Shown here piece after piece: positions 44,322-53,532 of a stretch of DNA of 64,000 nucleotides (its first letter is position 1; every line of letters begins with the position of its first letter). Both the position numbers and the translations under genes were made by a program. The stretch lies in the NCBI GenBank assembly GCA_009777775.1, contig WRLE01000006.1:62001-126000 (forward strand). The letters are read 5' to 3'. The notes under the pieces were generated by a model. It saw only the letters and a program-made list of their open reading frames with translations. It had not been told where the DNA came from and searched no databases. This stretch comes from Oscillospiraceae bacterium (GTDB lineage Bacteria; Bacillota; Clostridia; Oscillospirales; Oscillospiraceae).

Positions 44322-45404
44322 CTAAACGTTTATCTTAAGGCTAATATCTTCAATAGCGTCAAGTATAGATACAGCCGCCATCAAGAATACCTGAGCCCCT
44401 GTATTGGCTTCCTTTATGCTTTGGACGCTCATGGAAGATACATCAGCACCCTGCCCTATGAGATAGTTTTCCTGCGCCTCGACATCAAGCTCCACCGTGC
44501 TTTTGCCAGAAGCAAGGATGCCCTCTCGCTCCAACAGAAAGAAATAGTTTCCTATCGCCGTAAGCAGAAGGCATTTGTTGTCGTAGCTGTTTGCATATTT
44601 TCCAATATACGTGTCCTGGGCCGTTTTCTTTATATCGTCGTAAATCATATCCATGACCTCGACTATCTTTATCTTCCTGAAGCTGTCGTTGTAACCTGGG
44701 AGCTTCGCAAGGTTGGTGAAGCTGTTGACACCCCTGCCGACCTTAACAGTAACGCCGTCTCCAAATAGTATGAACTGCCCAGCATCGATTGCCAAATCCA
44801 TATCCTCTTTGCTCTTACCTTCTACCCGCTCCACTTCAGGAAGGGGGGCATAGGTGCAAGAGCCTATGGTAAGCGGCGTTCCAGCGATGAGTCCCGCAAT
44901 CCTGGAACAATACTCAGCTGTCGTATAGACCCTTTTGTCCACGACTATGCCGTCTGTCGTAAAGTTGACGATGGCATAATCCTCGGCTGCAGTATTCGGC
45001 AGCACAGCCTTCGGAGTACCACCCGCTTTCCTTGCTTCCTTAATCCAGAGCTTGATTTCCCCACTACCAGCATTGTCGATGTCAGGCGGTCCCACTAGGT
45101 AGTCAATCCTTTGGGTAGCTAGATAGCCGAAAGCCTCGGTATAGTCCGTTGCTGTATCTGGTAGGACGTATACCACCACCTTTTTAGGTGGATTGGCATA
45201 ACCGAGGAAAGCCCGCTTGATATAATCTTGGTTTTCCGTTCCAAGTTCTGGTAAAAGCTCAGTGACCTGAGAGGCTTTTAATAGCTCGCAAGCTCCATTG
45301 TCCTTTTCGTCTTTGAGTATGATCCCCACCGTTCCCCTGGTCAATCGCTGTATAGCAGTATTCGCTAGGGCGCGAAAGGTAATCTCTATGTTTGGAAGCC
45401 CCAT
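44322..45404 (-). CDS. Tail sheath protein (XkdK-like)
   Basis: 360 residues. GLPNIEITFRALANTAIQR start, RGTVGIILKD, GRGVNSFTNL and INDDIKKTAQDTY-like region (VMDMIYDDIKKTAQDTYIGK) near 245-264. Marks the tail as contractile. Forms the outer sheath around the 43882 tube protein. Confidence 0.92.
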   Translation of the reverse strand: MGLPNIEITFRALANTAIQRLTRGTVGIILKDEKDNGACELLKASQVTELLPELGTENQDYIKRAFLGYANPPKKVVVYVLPDTATDYTEAFGYLATQRIDYLVGPPDIDNAGSGEIKLWIKEARKAGGTPKAVLPNTAAEDYAIVNFTTDGIVVDKRVYTTAEYCSRIAGLIAGTPLTIGSCTYAPLPEVERVEGKSKEDMDLAIDAGQFILFGDGVTVKVGRGVNSFTNLAKLPGYNDSFRKIKIVEVMDMIYDDIKKTAQDTYIGKYANSYDNKCLLLTAIGNYFFLLEREGILASGKSTVELDVEAQENYLIGQGADVSSMSVQSIKEANTGAQVFLMAAVSILDAIEDISLKINV

Positions 45405-45409
45405 TTAAA

Positions 45410-45862
45410 TCATCCTCCGTTCGTTATTATCGTATCCACAGACTCGGCGATGGGGTAACAATCCCCTTCATCGGGTCTTTCGTCAAAATATTCTATATTT
45501 AAATCGATATAGCTCTCCGTTATTTCCGCTCCGCTGGACGCTGCCACAAGCTTGACGCTCCTGTCGGCAACTTTGATGTATCCGCGAGCAAAAATGCGCA
45601 TTATACCATCTTGCCTTTCGGTGACGGCTTGGGTATCAGAGTTGTAGTGTCCATCCACTTCGCAAAAGCAGGTGAGCGCATACTGTATTTTCACAGCTAG
45701 CATTTTACGGCTCGCATCGGTCCGCTCTGTGTTCACAAACGCAATGAGCGTAGACGGTCTTGAGAAATCCTTTGGTATAAGGTTCACATACACCGGATCA
45801 TTTGGGTATGCCTTCGCAATAAGTTCGTTGATAGCTTCGGTTATTTCCGTTATCTCCAGCAC
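45410..45862 (-). CDS. Tail terminator-like protein (DUF6838 type)
   Basis: 150 residues, GTG start immediately after the upstream TAG. VNLIPKDFSRPSTLIAFVN, VKIQYALTCFCEVDGHYN and a MRIFARGYIKVADRS stretch fit the tail-terminator family found before sheath genes in PBSX-like phages. It would cap the tail at the neck. Confidence 0.78.
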   Translation of the reverse strand: MLEITEITEAINELIAKAYPNDPVYVNLIPKDFSRPSTLIAFVNTERTDASRKMLAVKIQYALTCFCEVDGHYNSDTQAVTERQDGIMRIFARGYIKVADRSVKLVAASSGAEITESYIDLNIEYFDERPDEGDCYPIAESVDTIITNGG

Positions 45863-46366
45863 CTAGTCACCAATCCTCTCCAACATTCTTTGGGCATAGG
45901 CGTTCGCTGCGGCAATCGCCACCTGCTGCGCCCTTGACCTCGCTGCTGTATAAAAGTAATAACCTCTGGCATAACCGTACCTTCCACGGCTCTTCCTTTG
46001 TCGCTTGGCTTTCCCCGATGGTCTACGAACCTTGTGACCCCGCTCAAGATAGTTTGTGATAGCTCCCGCGCTGTTTCTTCCTGTACCTCCACCATCGGCT
46101 TTTCCGATGGGTCTCACAGCAGCATACCCGCCACCGCTGCCGACATATCGACTCTGCCAGTCTCTAAGTCCTCCAGTGGGTCTGTTTGCATTGCCTATCT
46201 TATCGCCGCTCTGCCTAATGCCTACCCTGTCTATCTGATCCAGCACTTCGTATTGCAGTTCCTTCGACACTTCAATGTGCATCTGCAGCCGAAGCTCCGG
46301 ACGATCACGCATAGCAGAAGCAAAGCGCCTGTCCAGCTCTTCGAGTCCTTTGTATTCAATACTCAT
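45863..46366 (-). CDS. HK97 gp10-like neck protein (XkdI-like)
   Basis: 167 residues from ATG 46366, sharing one base with the previous stop (TGATG). IEYKGLEELDRRFASAM start; an Arg/Gly-rich basic loop at ~85-140 (KAKRQRKSRGRYGYARGYYF) is longer than usual. C-terminal YTAARSRAQQVA helix is typical of the gp10 family. Confidence 0.8.
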   Translation of the reverse strand: MSIEYKGLEELDRRFASAMRDRPELRLQMHIEVSKELQYEVLDQIDRVGIRQSGDKIGNANRPTGGLRDWQSRYVGSGGGYAAVRPIGKADGGGTGRNSAGAITNYLERGHKVRRPSGKAKRQRKSRGRYGYARGYYFYTAARSRAQQVAIAAANAYAQRMLERIGD

Positions 46367-46968
46367 CAGTTGTCCCACCTCATAACCACTTCATATTCAT
46401 TCTTATATGGATCCAGCAGGTGTGCAACCGCCACTTGGCAAAGCTTGCCACCAACTTCCACCAGCTCGCCTATTTCCAGCTCAATAGCCTTTGGTGTTAC
46501 CAACATATACCTGTACTCGGAATATGACATAGGTTCTCCCTGGCTCTGGCGCAAGTATTTCTCTGCCAGTATCCCTGGGAACACCAAGGGGTCCAGCTCC
46601 ACCACATCCGGACGGTTCAATACCCCCATACCAGTCTCCGTGCGTCTGCATTCGCAGTTCTGGTGTTCTACAAATGCGGCGGTCAAAATGTAGAAGCCTG
46701 GCTTGTCCATGTTTATGTCGCTGATGTGACAATGCCCTCCACCACCGGTGGCGAATATAAGGGCATTGTGGAGCGTGATATTAGTGTTCGCATGAACCGT
46801 GAATCTGGTCGAACGCTGGAGTATCGAGTTGTTGGACACAAGACTCCTGTAATTCTGGTGTTCCGCTTTCGCCCAGACCGTTTGCAGCCATACCCATTCC
46901 CATGTCCCAAGACTGGTTTCTACCAGCTCCAGCACTTCAAGCCTGTCCCCAAAATCACCGGCGTTCAT
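46366..46968 (-). CDS. Phage head closure / head-tail adaptor protein
   Basis: 200 residues from ATG 46968 (GGAGGTGG; an ATG at 47001 is less likely). The first ~100 residues are the adaptor fold (FGDRLEVLELVETSLGTWEW; KAEHQNYRSLVS; RFTVHANTNITLHNALIF). The second half (EKYLRQSQGEPMSYSEYRYM; KAIELEIGELVEVGGKLCQV) is an extension nearly doubling the usual ~110 residues. Confidence 0.75.
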   Translation of the reverse strand: MNAGDFGDRLEVLELVETSLGTWEWVWLQTVWAKAEHQNYRSLVSNNSILQRSTRFTVHANTNITLHNALIFATGGGGHCHISDINMDKPGFYILTAAFVEHQNCECRRTETGMGVLNRPDVVELDPLVFPGILAEKYLRQSQGEPMSYSEYRYMLVTPKAIELEIGELVEVGGKLCQVAVAHLLDPYKNEYEVVMRWDN

Positions 46969-47269
46969 CGACACCACCTCCAGGCAGCAGGTTATAGTCA
47001 TGAGATCCTATGATAGAGTCCACAATTTGATTCACCTTTTCGCTGGCGACATGGTAGCTCCGGTTGTAATACATATCGGAAACAAGGACAAGCGCGGCGA
47101 CCGTCAGGTCTTCATGCTTGTCCGCATCTCTTTTCGTCATGCCCGTGTAGCCCAGCACATATTGCACAGCGGCATCCCAGTAGACCTTTAGCATCGGATC
47201 GTCTTCGGGAGCGTGGCAGTGGGCGGCTATAGTCTCTGTTTTTACCCTGCTGATCTTCACGGTAGTCAC
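46955..47269 (-). CDS. Head-tail connector protein (gp6-like)
   Basis: 104 residues; GTG 47269 right after the upstream TAG is favoured over an in-frame start at 47359 that would overlap the previous gene. DDPMLKVYWDAAVQYVLGYTG and DLTVAALVLVSDMYYNRSY are characteristic of the helical gp6/gp15 connector. Seals the portal to the neck. Confidence 0.85.
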   Translation of the reverse strand: MTTVKISRVKTETIAAHCHAPEDDPMLKVYWDAAVQYVLGYTGMTKRDADKHEDLTVAALVLVSDMYYNRSYHVASEKVNQIVDSIIGSHDYNLLPGGGVDERR

Positions 47270-47270
47270 C

Positions 47271-47486
47271 CTATTTACCTTTCGCAGCCGTACCGGCTTT
47301 GCCTTTGCGATCCGCACTATCGACAGTTTCAGCCGTTTCATCGATAACAGCTGCTCCATCGTTTACGATTTCCACAGCATAACCGGAGTTTATTAGGTCG
47401 AGGGCTATTTCTTCCCTAACATCCCTGATTTCGTCCTGCATCATTGTTACCTTTCCGGTAAAGCTCTTTACAGCCTTTATCTTCAT
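47271..47486 (-). CDS. Small capsid-module protein, unknown
   Basis: 71 residues. Short beta-type start (IKAVKSFTGKVTMMQDEIRDV; LDLINSGYAVEIV) then an Ala/Lys-rich tail. Similar small proteins (YqbF/Rho-N-like) lie after the major capsid gene in related phages. Function unknown. Confidence 0.68.
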   Translation of the reverse strand: MKIKAVKSFTGKVTMMQDEIRDVREEIALDLINSGYAVEIVNDGAAVIDETAETVDSADRKGKAGTAAKGK

Positions 47487-47497
47487 GCCAAGCCCCC

Positions 47498-48634
47498 CTA
47501 TGGCGCCATCTCTAGGACGGTCATCTTCTGGGGTTCAACCACTCTGCTATCAAACTCCACATAGCCGACAACGCCAACAGCGTGCTGGGTGGAGTATTTT
47601 TCAAGGAGAAGTTGGAGCTCTATATCTTGCGCTAGCTTAACATACAGTCCCGACATGTCGCCATAAACGATGACCCGCTCCTCAGCGGCTATCTGGGGCA
47701 TACTCTCGGTGATGTAAACAGGCTTCCCAAGGATGCTCCAGCCGAAGGGAGTAGTGATGTCCTTGTTGAGCAGATACTCACCTGTGGAGTCCTTTAACTT
47801 CCTGAGTGCCTTTAGAGTATTCTTATGCATCACCCAGCAGGCATTTGTCTGATAGTGCATCACCACCGACATTTGTAGGTCAATGAGGTCGTCAGCAGTC
47901 AACGCAGTGGCAGACGGTGCAACCAGAACCTGTGGAGCCGATAAAATACCTTCGTTTTTCCCAGTTGCGCCTTGTATAAGGTGAAATTCGAGAAACTCTG
48001 CAATAGCCTGACCCACTTTCCTGACAACGAAGCTCATGAGGTCGAAGTCCGTGCGGTTCATCAAGGATTTTGAAATTTTCGCTAAACAACCCACTATGAA
48101 GTTTTCAAGCCTCACCGTGGTGAATTTGCCTGTACCCTCGGTAAGCTCCTGCATATCATCTACGAAAGCCGCGCCGATGGACGATGTGCCTTCATCGTAG
48201 ATGGGGAATATGAGGTCACCACCCACGTTGTAGACCGTTGCCAATGCATAAATGGGAGAAAGCTCCTTCACCACCTCGATTATCTGGTTGGCGATGTGCG
48301 CTGGGATTATCCCGCCGTTTTGCGCGATGTCCAGGGCGCGGGTTTCCCCCCTGATGTAGGAAAGGAAGTTGCTTTCGTCAAGCGCCCTTCGCTCTTCCTC
48401 GTTGGCAGCGTCGCCCGCTGCGGGATCTTCAAAGGTCTGCTCCAAAAGCTCCCTTGTTTCGATGGCTGAAATCTGCCCGCTGATGGCTTTGATTTCCGCT
48501 TCCAGCGTGTTAAACTCGGTCTGCTCTTCATCTGTGAAAGCTCTGACCTCTTCCTCGGTTTCGCAAGCGGCGATCAGCGCGTCCATTTTGTCGATCAGCC
48601 CATTGCGTTTCTCAATTAATTGCTTTTTCTTCAA
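47498..48634 (-). CDS. HK97-fold major capsid protein
   Basis: 378 residues, TTG start with GGAGGGGA upstream. Residues 1-95 form the coiled-coil delta/scaffold domain that the protease removes. The HK97 body follows: IIPAHIANQIIEVVKELSPI, FPIYDEGTSSIGAAFV, WVMHKNTLKALRKLKDSTG, and GWSILGKPVYITESMP. Makes the icosahedral shell. Confidence 0.93.
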   Translation of the reverse strand: MKKKQLIEKRNGLIDKMDALIAACETEEEVRAFTDEEQTEFNTLEAEIKAISGQISAIETRELLEQTFEDPAAGDAANEEERRALDESNFLSYIRGETRALDIAQNGGIIPAHIANQIIEVVKELSPIYALATVYNVGGDLIFPIYDEGTSSIGAAFVDDMQELTEGTGKFTTVRLENFIVGCLAKISKSLMNRTDFDLMSFVVRKVGQAIAEFLEFHLIQGATGKNEGILSAPQVLVAPSATALTADDLIDLQMSVVMHYQTNACWVMHKNTLKALRKLKDSTGEYLLNKDITTPFGWSILGKPVYITESMPQIAAEERVIVYGDMSGLYVKLAQDIELQLLLEKYSTQHAVGVVGYVEFDSRVVEPQKMTVLEMAP

Positions 48635-48636
48635 TG

Positions 48637-49269
48637 TTATCCCCTCCGGTATAATATATTGTTTCTGCGGGCTTTATAGCCAGCAATTTGCGTTATAATA
48701 GCTGCTTTCGATTCTGTACCCCCCTGGGGGTCTACATGGTTATCTTCCTGCACTTGTGCGTCTTCCCGCTCTTCATCATGAAAGACATATTCCGTATCCT
48801 GCTCCGAAAAGTCCCGCACCTCAATGGAAGTGGCGATATATGCGGGTCGCCTCGTGTCGTCCACTATGGTCACCTCGGTTAGGGTGATGTCTTTGAGGTA
48901 CCGCCTTGGAATCGTGTCTACCCGCTCTTCCCATTCGTCTTTCGGATCTCTAAAACCAAACGACCAGCCGAGGAGTTGCTGGTTTCTCGCTTTTTTTATG
49001 ACTTCAGGGTCTGTTATCTTTGCCTTTGCCCTGAGTCCAATAGCGTCCTCCACAAGCTCCAGTACCCCATCTGAGGTGCTGCCGAGAACCCGCTCATGGT
49101 TCAGTTTCAGCTCGACTGTGTTTCCCCTTCCCAATGCCCTGGCAAAAGTACCAGGCATCACCTGCTCAACGAAGCCTCCCCTGCGATCTGCTATCGTCTT
49201 GCTGTCGCGCCCCACGGCGTTCACGTACCCGTCAAGCAGCACATGGTCTGACCTGATTTCGATTTTCAT
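48637..49269 (-). CDS. HK97-type prohead protease
   Basis: 210 residues, AAGAGGTGAA site. LDGYVNAVGRDSKTIADRRG, ELKLNHERVLGSTSDGVLEL (His in KLNHERV as catalytic candidate) and YLKDITLTEVTIVDDTRRPA are the U35 family marks. C-terminal ~45 residues are an acidic linker. Cleaves the capsid delta domain during maturation. Confidence 0.9.
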   Translation of the reverse strand: MKIEIRSDHVLLDGYVNAVGRDSKTIADRRGGFVEQVMPGTFARALGRGNTVELKLNHERVLGSTSDGVLELVEDAIGLRAKAKITDPEVIKKARNQQLLGWSFGFRDPKDEWEERVDTIPRRYLKDITLTEVTIVDDTRRPAYIATSIEVRDFSEQDTEYVFHDEEREDAQVQEDNHVDPQGGTESKAAIITQIAGYKARRNNILYRRG

Positions 49270-49383
49270 CCGTATTCACCTCTTTCCTGTTTTCCCCAAT
49301 GAAAAAAGACCAACATTCAATGTCGGTCTATTTATTTGTTGTTGCATTCCCGCTCTTGTTATGGTAATATGTAATCAACTAAT

Positions 49384-49477
49384 AAAGCTAATGTGAACTG
49401 CAGAAAATCTGACACGACTGCCGCTTTGGTTTTACCAACTGCGATGAGGGGAATGTCAGTCCCTCCACATTAGCTTT
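49384..49477 (-). ncRNA. Candidate structured RNA with a nested pseudoknot, between portal and protease
   Basis: On the minus strand AAAGCTAATGTG (49477-49466) pairs with CACATTAGCTTT (49395-49384). Inside, GAGGG/CCCTC closes a hairpin whose loop contains CTGACA (49459-49454). That loop can pair with TGTCAG (49414-49409), giving an H-type pseudoknot. A second hairpin (CGC-TTGG-TAAAA-CCAA-GCG) lies between. No ORF fits. It starts three bases after the portal stop. The base pairing is seen; that it is a functional RNA is inference. The rest of the spacer (49270-49383) holds a small hairpin (GACCAACATT/AATGTCGGTC, imperfect). Confidence 0.5.
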
Positions 49478-49479
49478 TT

Positions 49480-51225
49480 TTATGGTTTCATCTTACCAAC
49501 ACTTGTGTTGCTTGGTTCAAATATATGAACAATCTCATAATATTCTTTTCTATCTGCTAACTCGATTAATGTTAGAGCAGCACGTCTTTCGCCATATTTA
49601 ACGAAATTCATATAATCAGGATTATGATGCTCTCTTCCTCCAAACCGTTCATCGCTGTTATATAATGCTTGACCAATAAGTCTTGCATAATCTGATGCGT
49701 CAACATCAGGATGCCGTAACAGATTCCTTTCAATAATGCTTTTTTTTAGTAAAACAGGCTTATCTTCTTTTCCAAGCTCATTTAAATCTTCTTTATTCAA
49801 ACCCGGCAGTATATTATCTGATTCAAAATCGATACTTATACTGTCGATTTTCTTTTGCTTTTCTTCCTGCGAAGTACCACTGCTTTCATCATTACTCTCC
49901 GATCCACCGCCGTTGGAATAGTTCACGGGCTTCCACATGCGCGGTCTGCTACCCATCATCTTGCCTGTCACTGGGTCTTGGATATAGTCGATGTCGCCAA
50001 CTATCCGCTCCTCCGGCATAGTTACCGTTCCCTCGAAATCGCCCAGGGCGTTCATGTTGGGTATAAAGAACGTCCCCGCTTCTGGGTCATACAAGACATC
50101 TTGCAAGCCCAGCTTCACGAAGGTGAGCCCAAGGGGTGGCATATTCTCCAGCTTCCTCGCCTCGTCTATCTGGAGTACATTGGAAGCTATCGCCGCTGCG
50201 TAGGTCTCGAAACGCTTCTCTATGGAATAGCGCAGGAACTCCATGTTGTCGAACATGAAATAAAGATCTCCCTTTTCCGACTCCAACAGCAAATCCCGGT
50301 TGAGCGCTGACTCGATGCTGGCAAGGACAGGGGCAACGGCTATCTTTATCGCTGCTGAATACTCCTCGTCCGTTGCGCTGCCTGAAAGGACATTCTCTGA
50401 AACGCCGAATAGCCTGCATATCTCGTTAGAGAGCGTCTTTTTCCGCTCGTTTAGCTGCTGCTCTACTGATGTTGCAGAAGTCTCCTGGAAGGAAATGCCC
50501 GCATTTAGTACCAATAAACTGGCTTTGTCGGCTTCGTTGTAGTCCTTCCATTTGTCACGAAGCTCGTCAAGGGCTTTCTGCTCCAGCTTCTTTTCTGCTT
50601 TAAGTACACCCCTGCGGTTTCCCCCTGTCTTCACAAGGTTGTTTTCGTATTTCAGGATGTTATATGCAACGGCAAGGACAAGCTGGTGTTCTTGGAGCGC
50701 ACCGGTCCCCCTCACGCCGTCCACGGTCTTTCTCGTGGCTTTTATAAACATATGCTCGCTGTACCGTGAGCCGTTCACCACGATGCCGCAGCTCTTGTAT
50801 ATGGGGTCAACGCCTGGCAAAAAGCTGATATAGTGCCTGGGAACATAGTGCAGGCTTATAGCCTCGTTTCGCCATCGGTTAATATAGGCATAGCCGCCGC
50901 CTTCCACAACCAAATCCTCGGCGATCGCCTTTTTCAGCTGCCATCCGCTCAAAAGATCTCCGGTGTCGCCATTAAGCAGCAATACTCTTGGGTCATGCTC
51001 CAACTCCTGAACGCCAGCTTCAGTACGGCGATACAGCTTAATCGGTAAACCTGCAACGGTTTCCGCTATGAACCTGACGCAGCCGGCAAAGGTGGGAATG
51101 TCCATCGCTTGAGCCCTGGTAATCGTATCCTGACGCAAAAACACCGCCAGAAGCGGGTTCATCGTGTCAAAGTCCGTTGTTCTGTTTTCAAGTACCCAGT
51201 CAGCTATCCTCTGCTTAATCCCCAT
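49480..51225 (-). CDS. HK97-type portal protein fused to a PBECR-like nuclease domain
   Basis: 581 residues. Residues ~1-440 are a phage portal (FAGCVRFIAETVAGLPIKLY; GVSENVLSGSATDEEYSAAI; MPPLGLTFVKLGLQDVLYD). A Ser/Glu-rich linker follows (~440-480). Residues ~485-581 (PVLLKKSIIERNLLRHPDV; DYARLIGQALYN; YYEIVHIFEPS) resemble the PBECR group of phage-borne barnase/EndoU/colicin/RelE-like nucleases. The linker and toxin region is visibly more AT-rich than the portal part, suggesting separate acquisition. Such domains may enter the host with the DNA. Confidence 0.85.
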   Translation of the reverse strand: MGIKQRIADWVLENRTTDFDTMNPLLAVFLRQDTITRAQAMDIPTFAGCVRFIAETVAGLPIKLYRRTEAGVQELEHDPRVLLLNGDTGDLLSGWQLKKAIAEDLVVEGGGYAYINRWRNEAISLHYVPRHYISFLPGVDPIYKSCGIVVNGSRYSEHMFIKATRKTVDGVRGTGALQEHQLVLAVAYNILKYENNLVKTGGNRRGVLKAEKKLEQKALDELRDKWKDYNEADKASLLVLNAGISFQETSATSVEQQLNERKKTLSNEICRLFGVSENVLSGSATDEEYSAAIKIAVAPVLASIESALNRDLLLESEKGDLYFMFDNMEFLRYSIEKRFETYAAAIASNVLQIDEARKLENMPPLGLTFVKLGLQDVLYDPEAGTFFIPNMNALGDFEGTVTMPEERIVGDIDYIQDPVTGKMMGSRPRMWKPVNYSNGGGSESNDESSGTSQEEKQKKIDSISIDFESDNILPGLNKEDLNELGKEDKPVLLKKSIIERNLLRHPDVDASDYARLIGQALYNSDERFGGREHHNPDYMNFVKYGERRAALTLIELADRKEYYEIVHIFEPSNTSVGKMKP

Positions 51226-51242
51226 ACTATCTATCCTTTTTC

Positions 51243-52922
51243 CTATGTCTGCACGGCCCAGTCATCCGCTTCCCCAAACATCACATCTTGCTGAAGCAGG
51301 TACACGGCGTTTATAAGGGCGACAACCATGTCTACCTTTCCCCGCGACCGCTTCTTGGAAACGTACTGGTTCATGTTCGTATCGTATGTGCATTTTGCGT
51401 TTTGAAAATTTATCTCCAACAATTGGTTTTCGTCATATGTAAACCGCCCCTCCAGTATAAGCTCCCTCAGGAGCTTCGTGGGGGGGTGAAGCGTGTCCGA
51501 ATGTTGCCGAATTATAACGGTGTCATAACCTTCCCGCTCCCATTTCTGAGCAGATGACATCGCATTGTATCTGTCCACTCCTATGGATACAACCTCAACG
51601 CCATATTCGTCTTCTATCCCCAGCACATAGTCTTCGATGACCCCATAGTCAACGGTGCTATCACCGCAAGATATGCAATAGAGCATCTCGCAAAACTCCC
51701 GATAGCCTACCCGCTCTTCCTCGCTTTTTTCCTCTATCCTGCCCTCGGGTATAAAACCAAGGACGCGAGCGAATACCGCTCCATTTTCTTCCGCAACCAT
51801 CGCCACGGCACAATTGTCAGTGGTCATCGACAAGTCGGCGGCAATCCATACCCGCCTACCAGTCCAATCGATGGGCTTTTCAGCTCTGCATTTCATCACA
51901 TCGCTGGGAGATATGTAAGTTTCTGTACCCATGCCCTGGTAGATGATGTTGCAGTGCTTGGTTATGAAATATTCCCGCTTATTGGGCTGAAATATTGCAT
52001 CCCTGCGTTTTTTCAGAAGATCCTCCATAACCTCCGGCACGTCCAGTGCCAGAGGGTTTGCATGATGGAGTATCCTATCGCTGGTCATCCACTTTTTAGT
52101 ATCGTCTGGCTCGAACAAAAGCGCAAACAGCGTTTCATCTTCCACAGTGCCATCCAGCACTTTTTTCGCCATATCCACCTCGTCCTCAAAAGGGTTATCG
52201 ATGCGGGGATACTTGGTGGATATTATACAGCCCAGCTTGTTGAGTATCGTCACCTGACCGCCGCGCATAGCTTCCACCGCATAGTTGTTTGGCAATGCGC
52301 CAACCTCGTCAGCGACAAATACATTGGGCAACTTTCCGTCAAGCCTGCTATTGGAGTAGTTCAGCGGAAAAAACTGGCTTGATGTCAGGTGGCACAAAAT
52401 GTCGTCCCGCCTGAGCTTGAACTTGTCGGTAAGCGCCGGGCTTTTTGCAATAAACTCTCTTAACGAGGTCTGTATCTCCCTTGATAATTGACCATCGGGT
52501 GCAACTGAATAAAACCGCGAAAACTCAGGCTCCAATAACATCAGTATTAAAAATAGCACCGCTACGAGCATCGTCTTACCGTTTTTTCTAGCTATTTCAA
52601 GTACTGCAGTCGTATACCGTCGCTTCTCTCGATTGTCCCTGTGGACAACGCAAAGGACGGCTATTATAAAAAGCCATTGGAATCCGCTCAGACAATCGTA
52701 AAGGGGCTGTCCTAGGCTGAGTCCTTTTGGCATATTTATCAGTTTCAGTATCTCACCCACAAGCTCGCACCTGTCGGGGTCTACCATGTATTTTTTATTC
52801 TTGCCATTGGCAATGTCCCTAAATACGCGCGCTTGGATCTTCACGTACCTTGGTGCCGGTACACGCCTTGCAGCCGCATCGGCAGCGTATTTGTATGCAG
52901 GGTGCTGTTTGTCCATCGCCAT
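51243..52922 (-). CDS. terL: Terminase large subunit
   Basis: Start ATG 52922 (GGAAGGG upstream) after the TerS stop; 559 residues. Walker A ARKNGKT near residue 113, Walker B VFVADEVGAL near 200, nuclease Asp in IAADLSMTTD near 363 and VDMVVALINAVYLL near the end. Cuts and translocates phage DNA into proheads. Confidence 0.94.
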   Translation of the reverse strand: MAMDKQHPAYKYAADAAARRVPAPRYVKIQARVFRDIANGKNKKYMVDPDRCELVGEILKLINMPKGLSLGQPLYDCLSGFQWLFIIAVLCVVHRDNREKRRYTTAVLEIARKNGKTMLVAVLFLILMLLEPEFSRFYSVAPDGQLSREIQTSLREFIAKSPALTDKFKLRRDDILCHLTSSQFFPLNYSNSRLDGKLPNVFVADEVGALPNNYAVEAMRGGQVTILNKLGCIISTKYPRIDNPFEDEVDMAKKVLDGTVEDETLFALLFEPDDTKKWMTSDRILHHANPLALDVPEVMEDLLKKRRDAIFQPNKREYFITKHCNIIYQGMGTETYISPSDVMKCRAEKPIDWTGRRVWIAADLSMTTDNCAVAMVAEENGAVFARVLGFIPEGRIEEKSEEERVGYREFCEMLYCISCGDSTVDYGVIEDYVLGIEDEYGVEVVSIGVDRYNAMSSAQKWEREGYDTVIIRQHSDTLHPPTKLLRELILEGRFTYDENQLLEINFQNAKCTYDTNMNQYVSKKRSRGKVDMVVALINAVYLLQQDVMFGEADDWAVQT

Positions 52923-52926
52923 ACCG

Positions 52927-53388
52927 CTAAACCCTTCCAGCAAGTATCTTTTTCAAGGGGTCCTTATCCTCTTCCTTCTTGGCAAGATTCAATATTCCTA
53001 TCTTTGCCCTTGCCTGGGGGGAAAGGGAAAGCTCATTGGCACCTCGCCAAAAGTCCTTGATGTAGGAGTTGCGGGCGAATATAAGCTCCTTGCTCTGGAG
53101 GTTCGACCTTGCATCTTCGTTTATCATCTGCTCCAGATCGAATATCCGCTCCGTAACGACCGCGAATTGAGTCAACACGAAAACATCCAGATTCCCCAAG
53201 ACCCTGCTGGCTTCCATTTCCGCAACAACGAACTCGAATACGGTTTTCTGCCCTTCGTTGAGCCAATCCGGAGGCACTATCCTGTCATCTTGACCTCGCA
53301 ACTCATCCTCTGCCGCTTTTCTTGTGTCCTTTTCCAATTTTGTCAGATTCGCACTTTGGATAGCGGTTGCTTTTGCCGGTCTACCCAT
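52927..53388 (-). CDS. Terminase small subunit, P27 family
   Basis: 153 residues, AGGGGGAGC site. GRPAKATAIQSANLTKLEKD start, PPDWLNEGQKTVFEFV, LTQFAVVTERIFDLEQMIN and LSLSPQARAKIGILNLA are P27-type features. Recognises the packaging site and delivers DNA to TerL. Confidence 0.9.
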   Translation of the reverse strand: MGRPAKATAIQSANLTKLEKDTRKAAEDELRGQDDRIVPPDWLNEGQKTVFEFVVAEMEASRVLGNLDVFVLTQFAVVTERIFDLEQMINEDARSNLQSKELIFARNSYIKDFWRGANELSLSPQARAKIGILNLAKKEEDKDPLKKILAGRV

Positions 53389-53435
53389 AACAGCTCCCCC
53401 TTTCGCTTTATTCGCTTATCAGCATATTCCTATAA

Positions 53436-53477
53436 CGCGCGCGCGGGCGCATACGCACACGCACACACACACGCGCT
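53436..53477. repeat. CG/CA microsatellite upstream of terS
   Basis: Alternating purine-pyrimidine tract (CGCGCGCGGGCGCATACGC, then CACACACACACGCGC). It is Z-DNA-prone and lies in the ~145-bp spacer between the HNH and TerS genes, where a cos or pac site may also lie. Confidence 0.75.
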
Positions 53478-53532
53478 AAGCCATTTTCGGAATTTTTTAT
53501 GAGTGGAGGAGGGCTGGTTGGTGTAGGCACAC

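Noticed and set aside
49384-49477. Plain plus-strand terminator
   Set aside because: The stem encloses a ~70-nt structured loop and no plus-strand gene lies upstream; the T7 run alone does not explain the nested pairing.
53436-53477. cos or pac site
   Set aside because: A microsatellite next to terS is suggestive, but no symmetric cut-site motif can be recognised, so only the repeat is reported.
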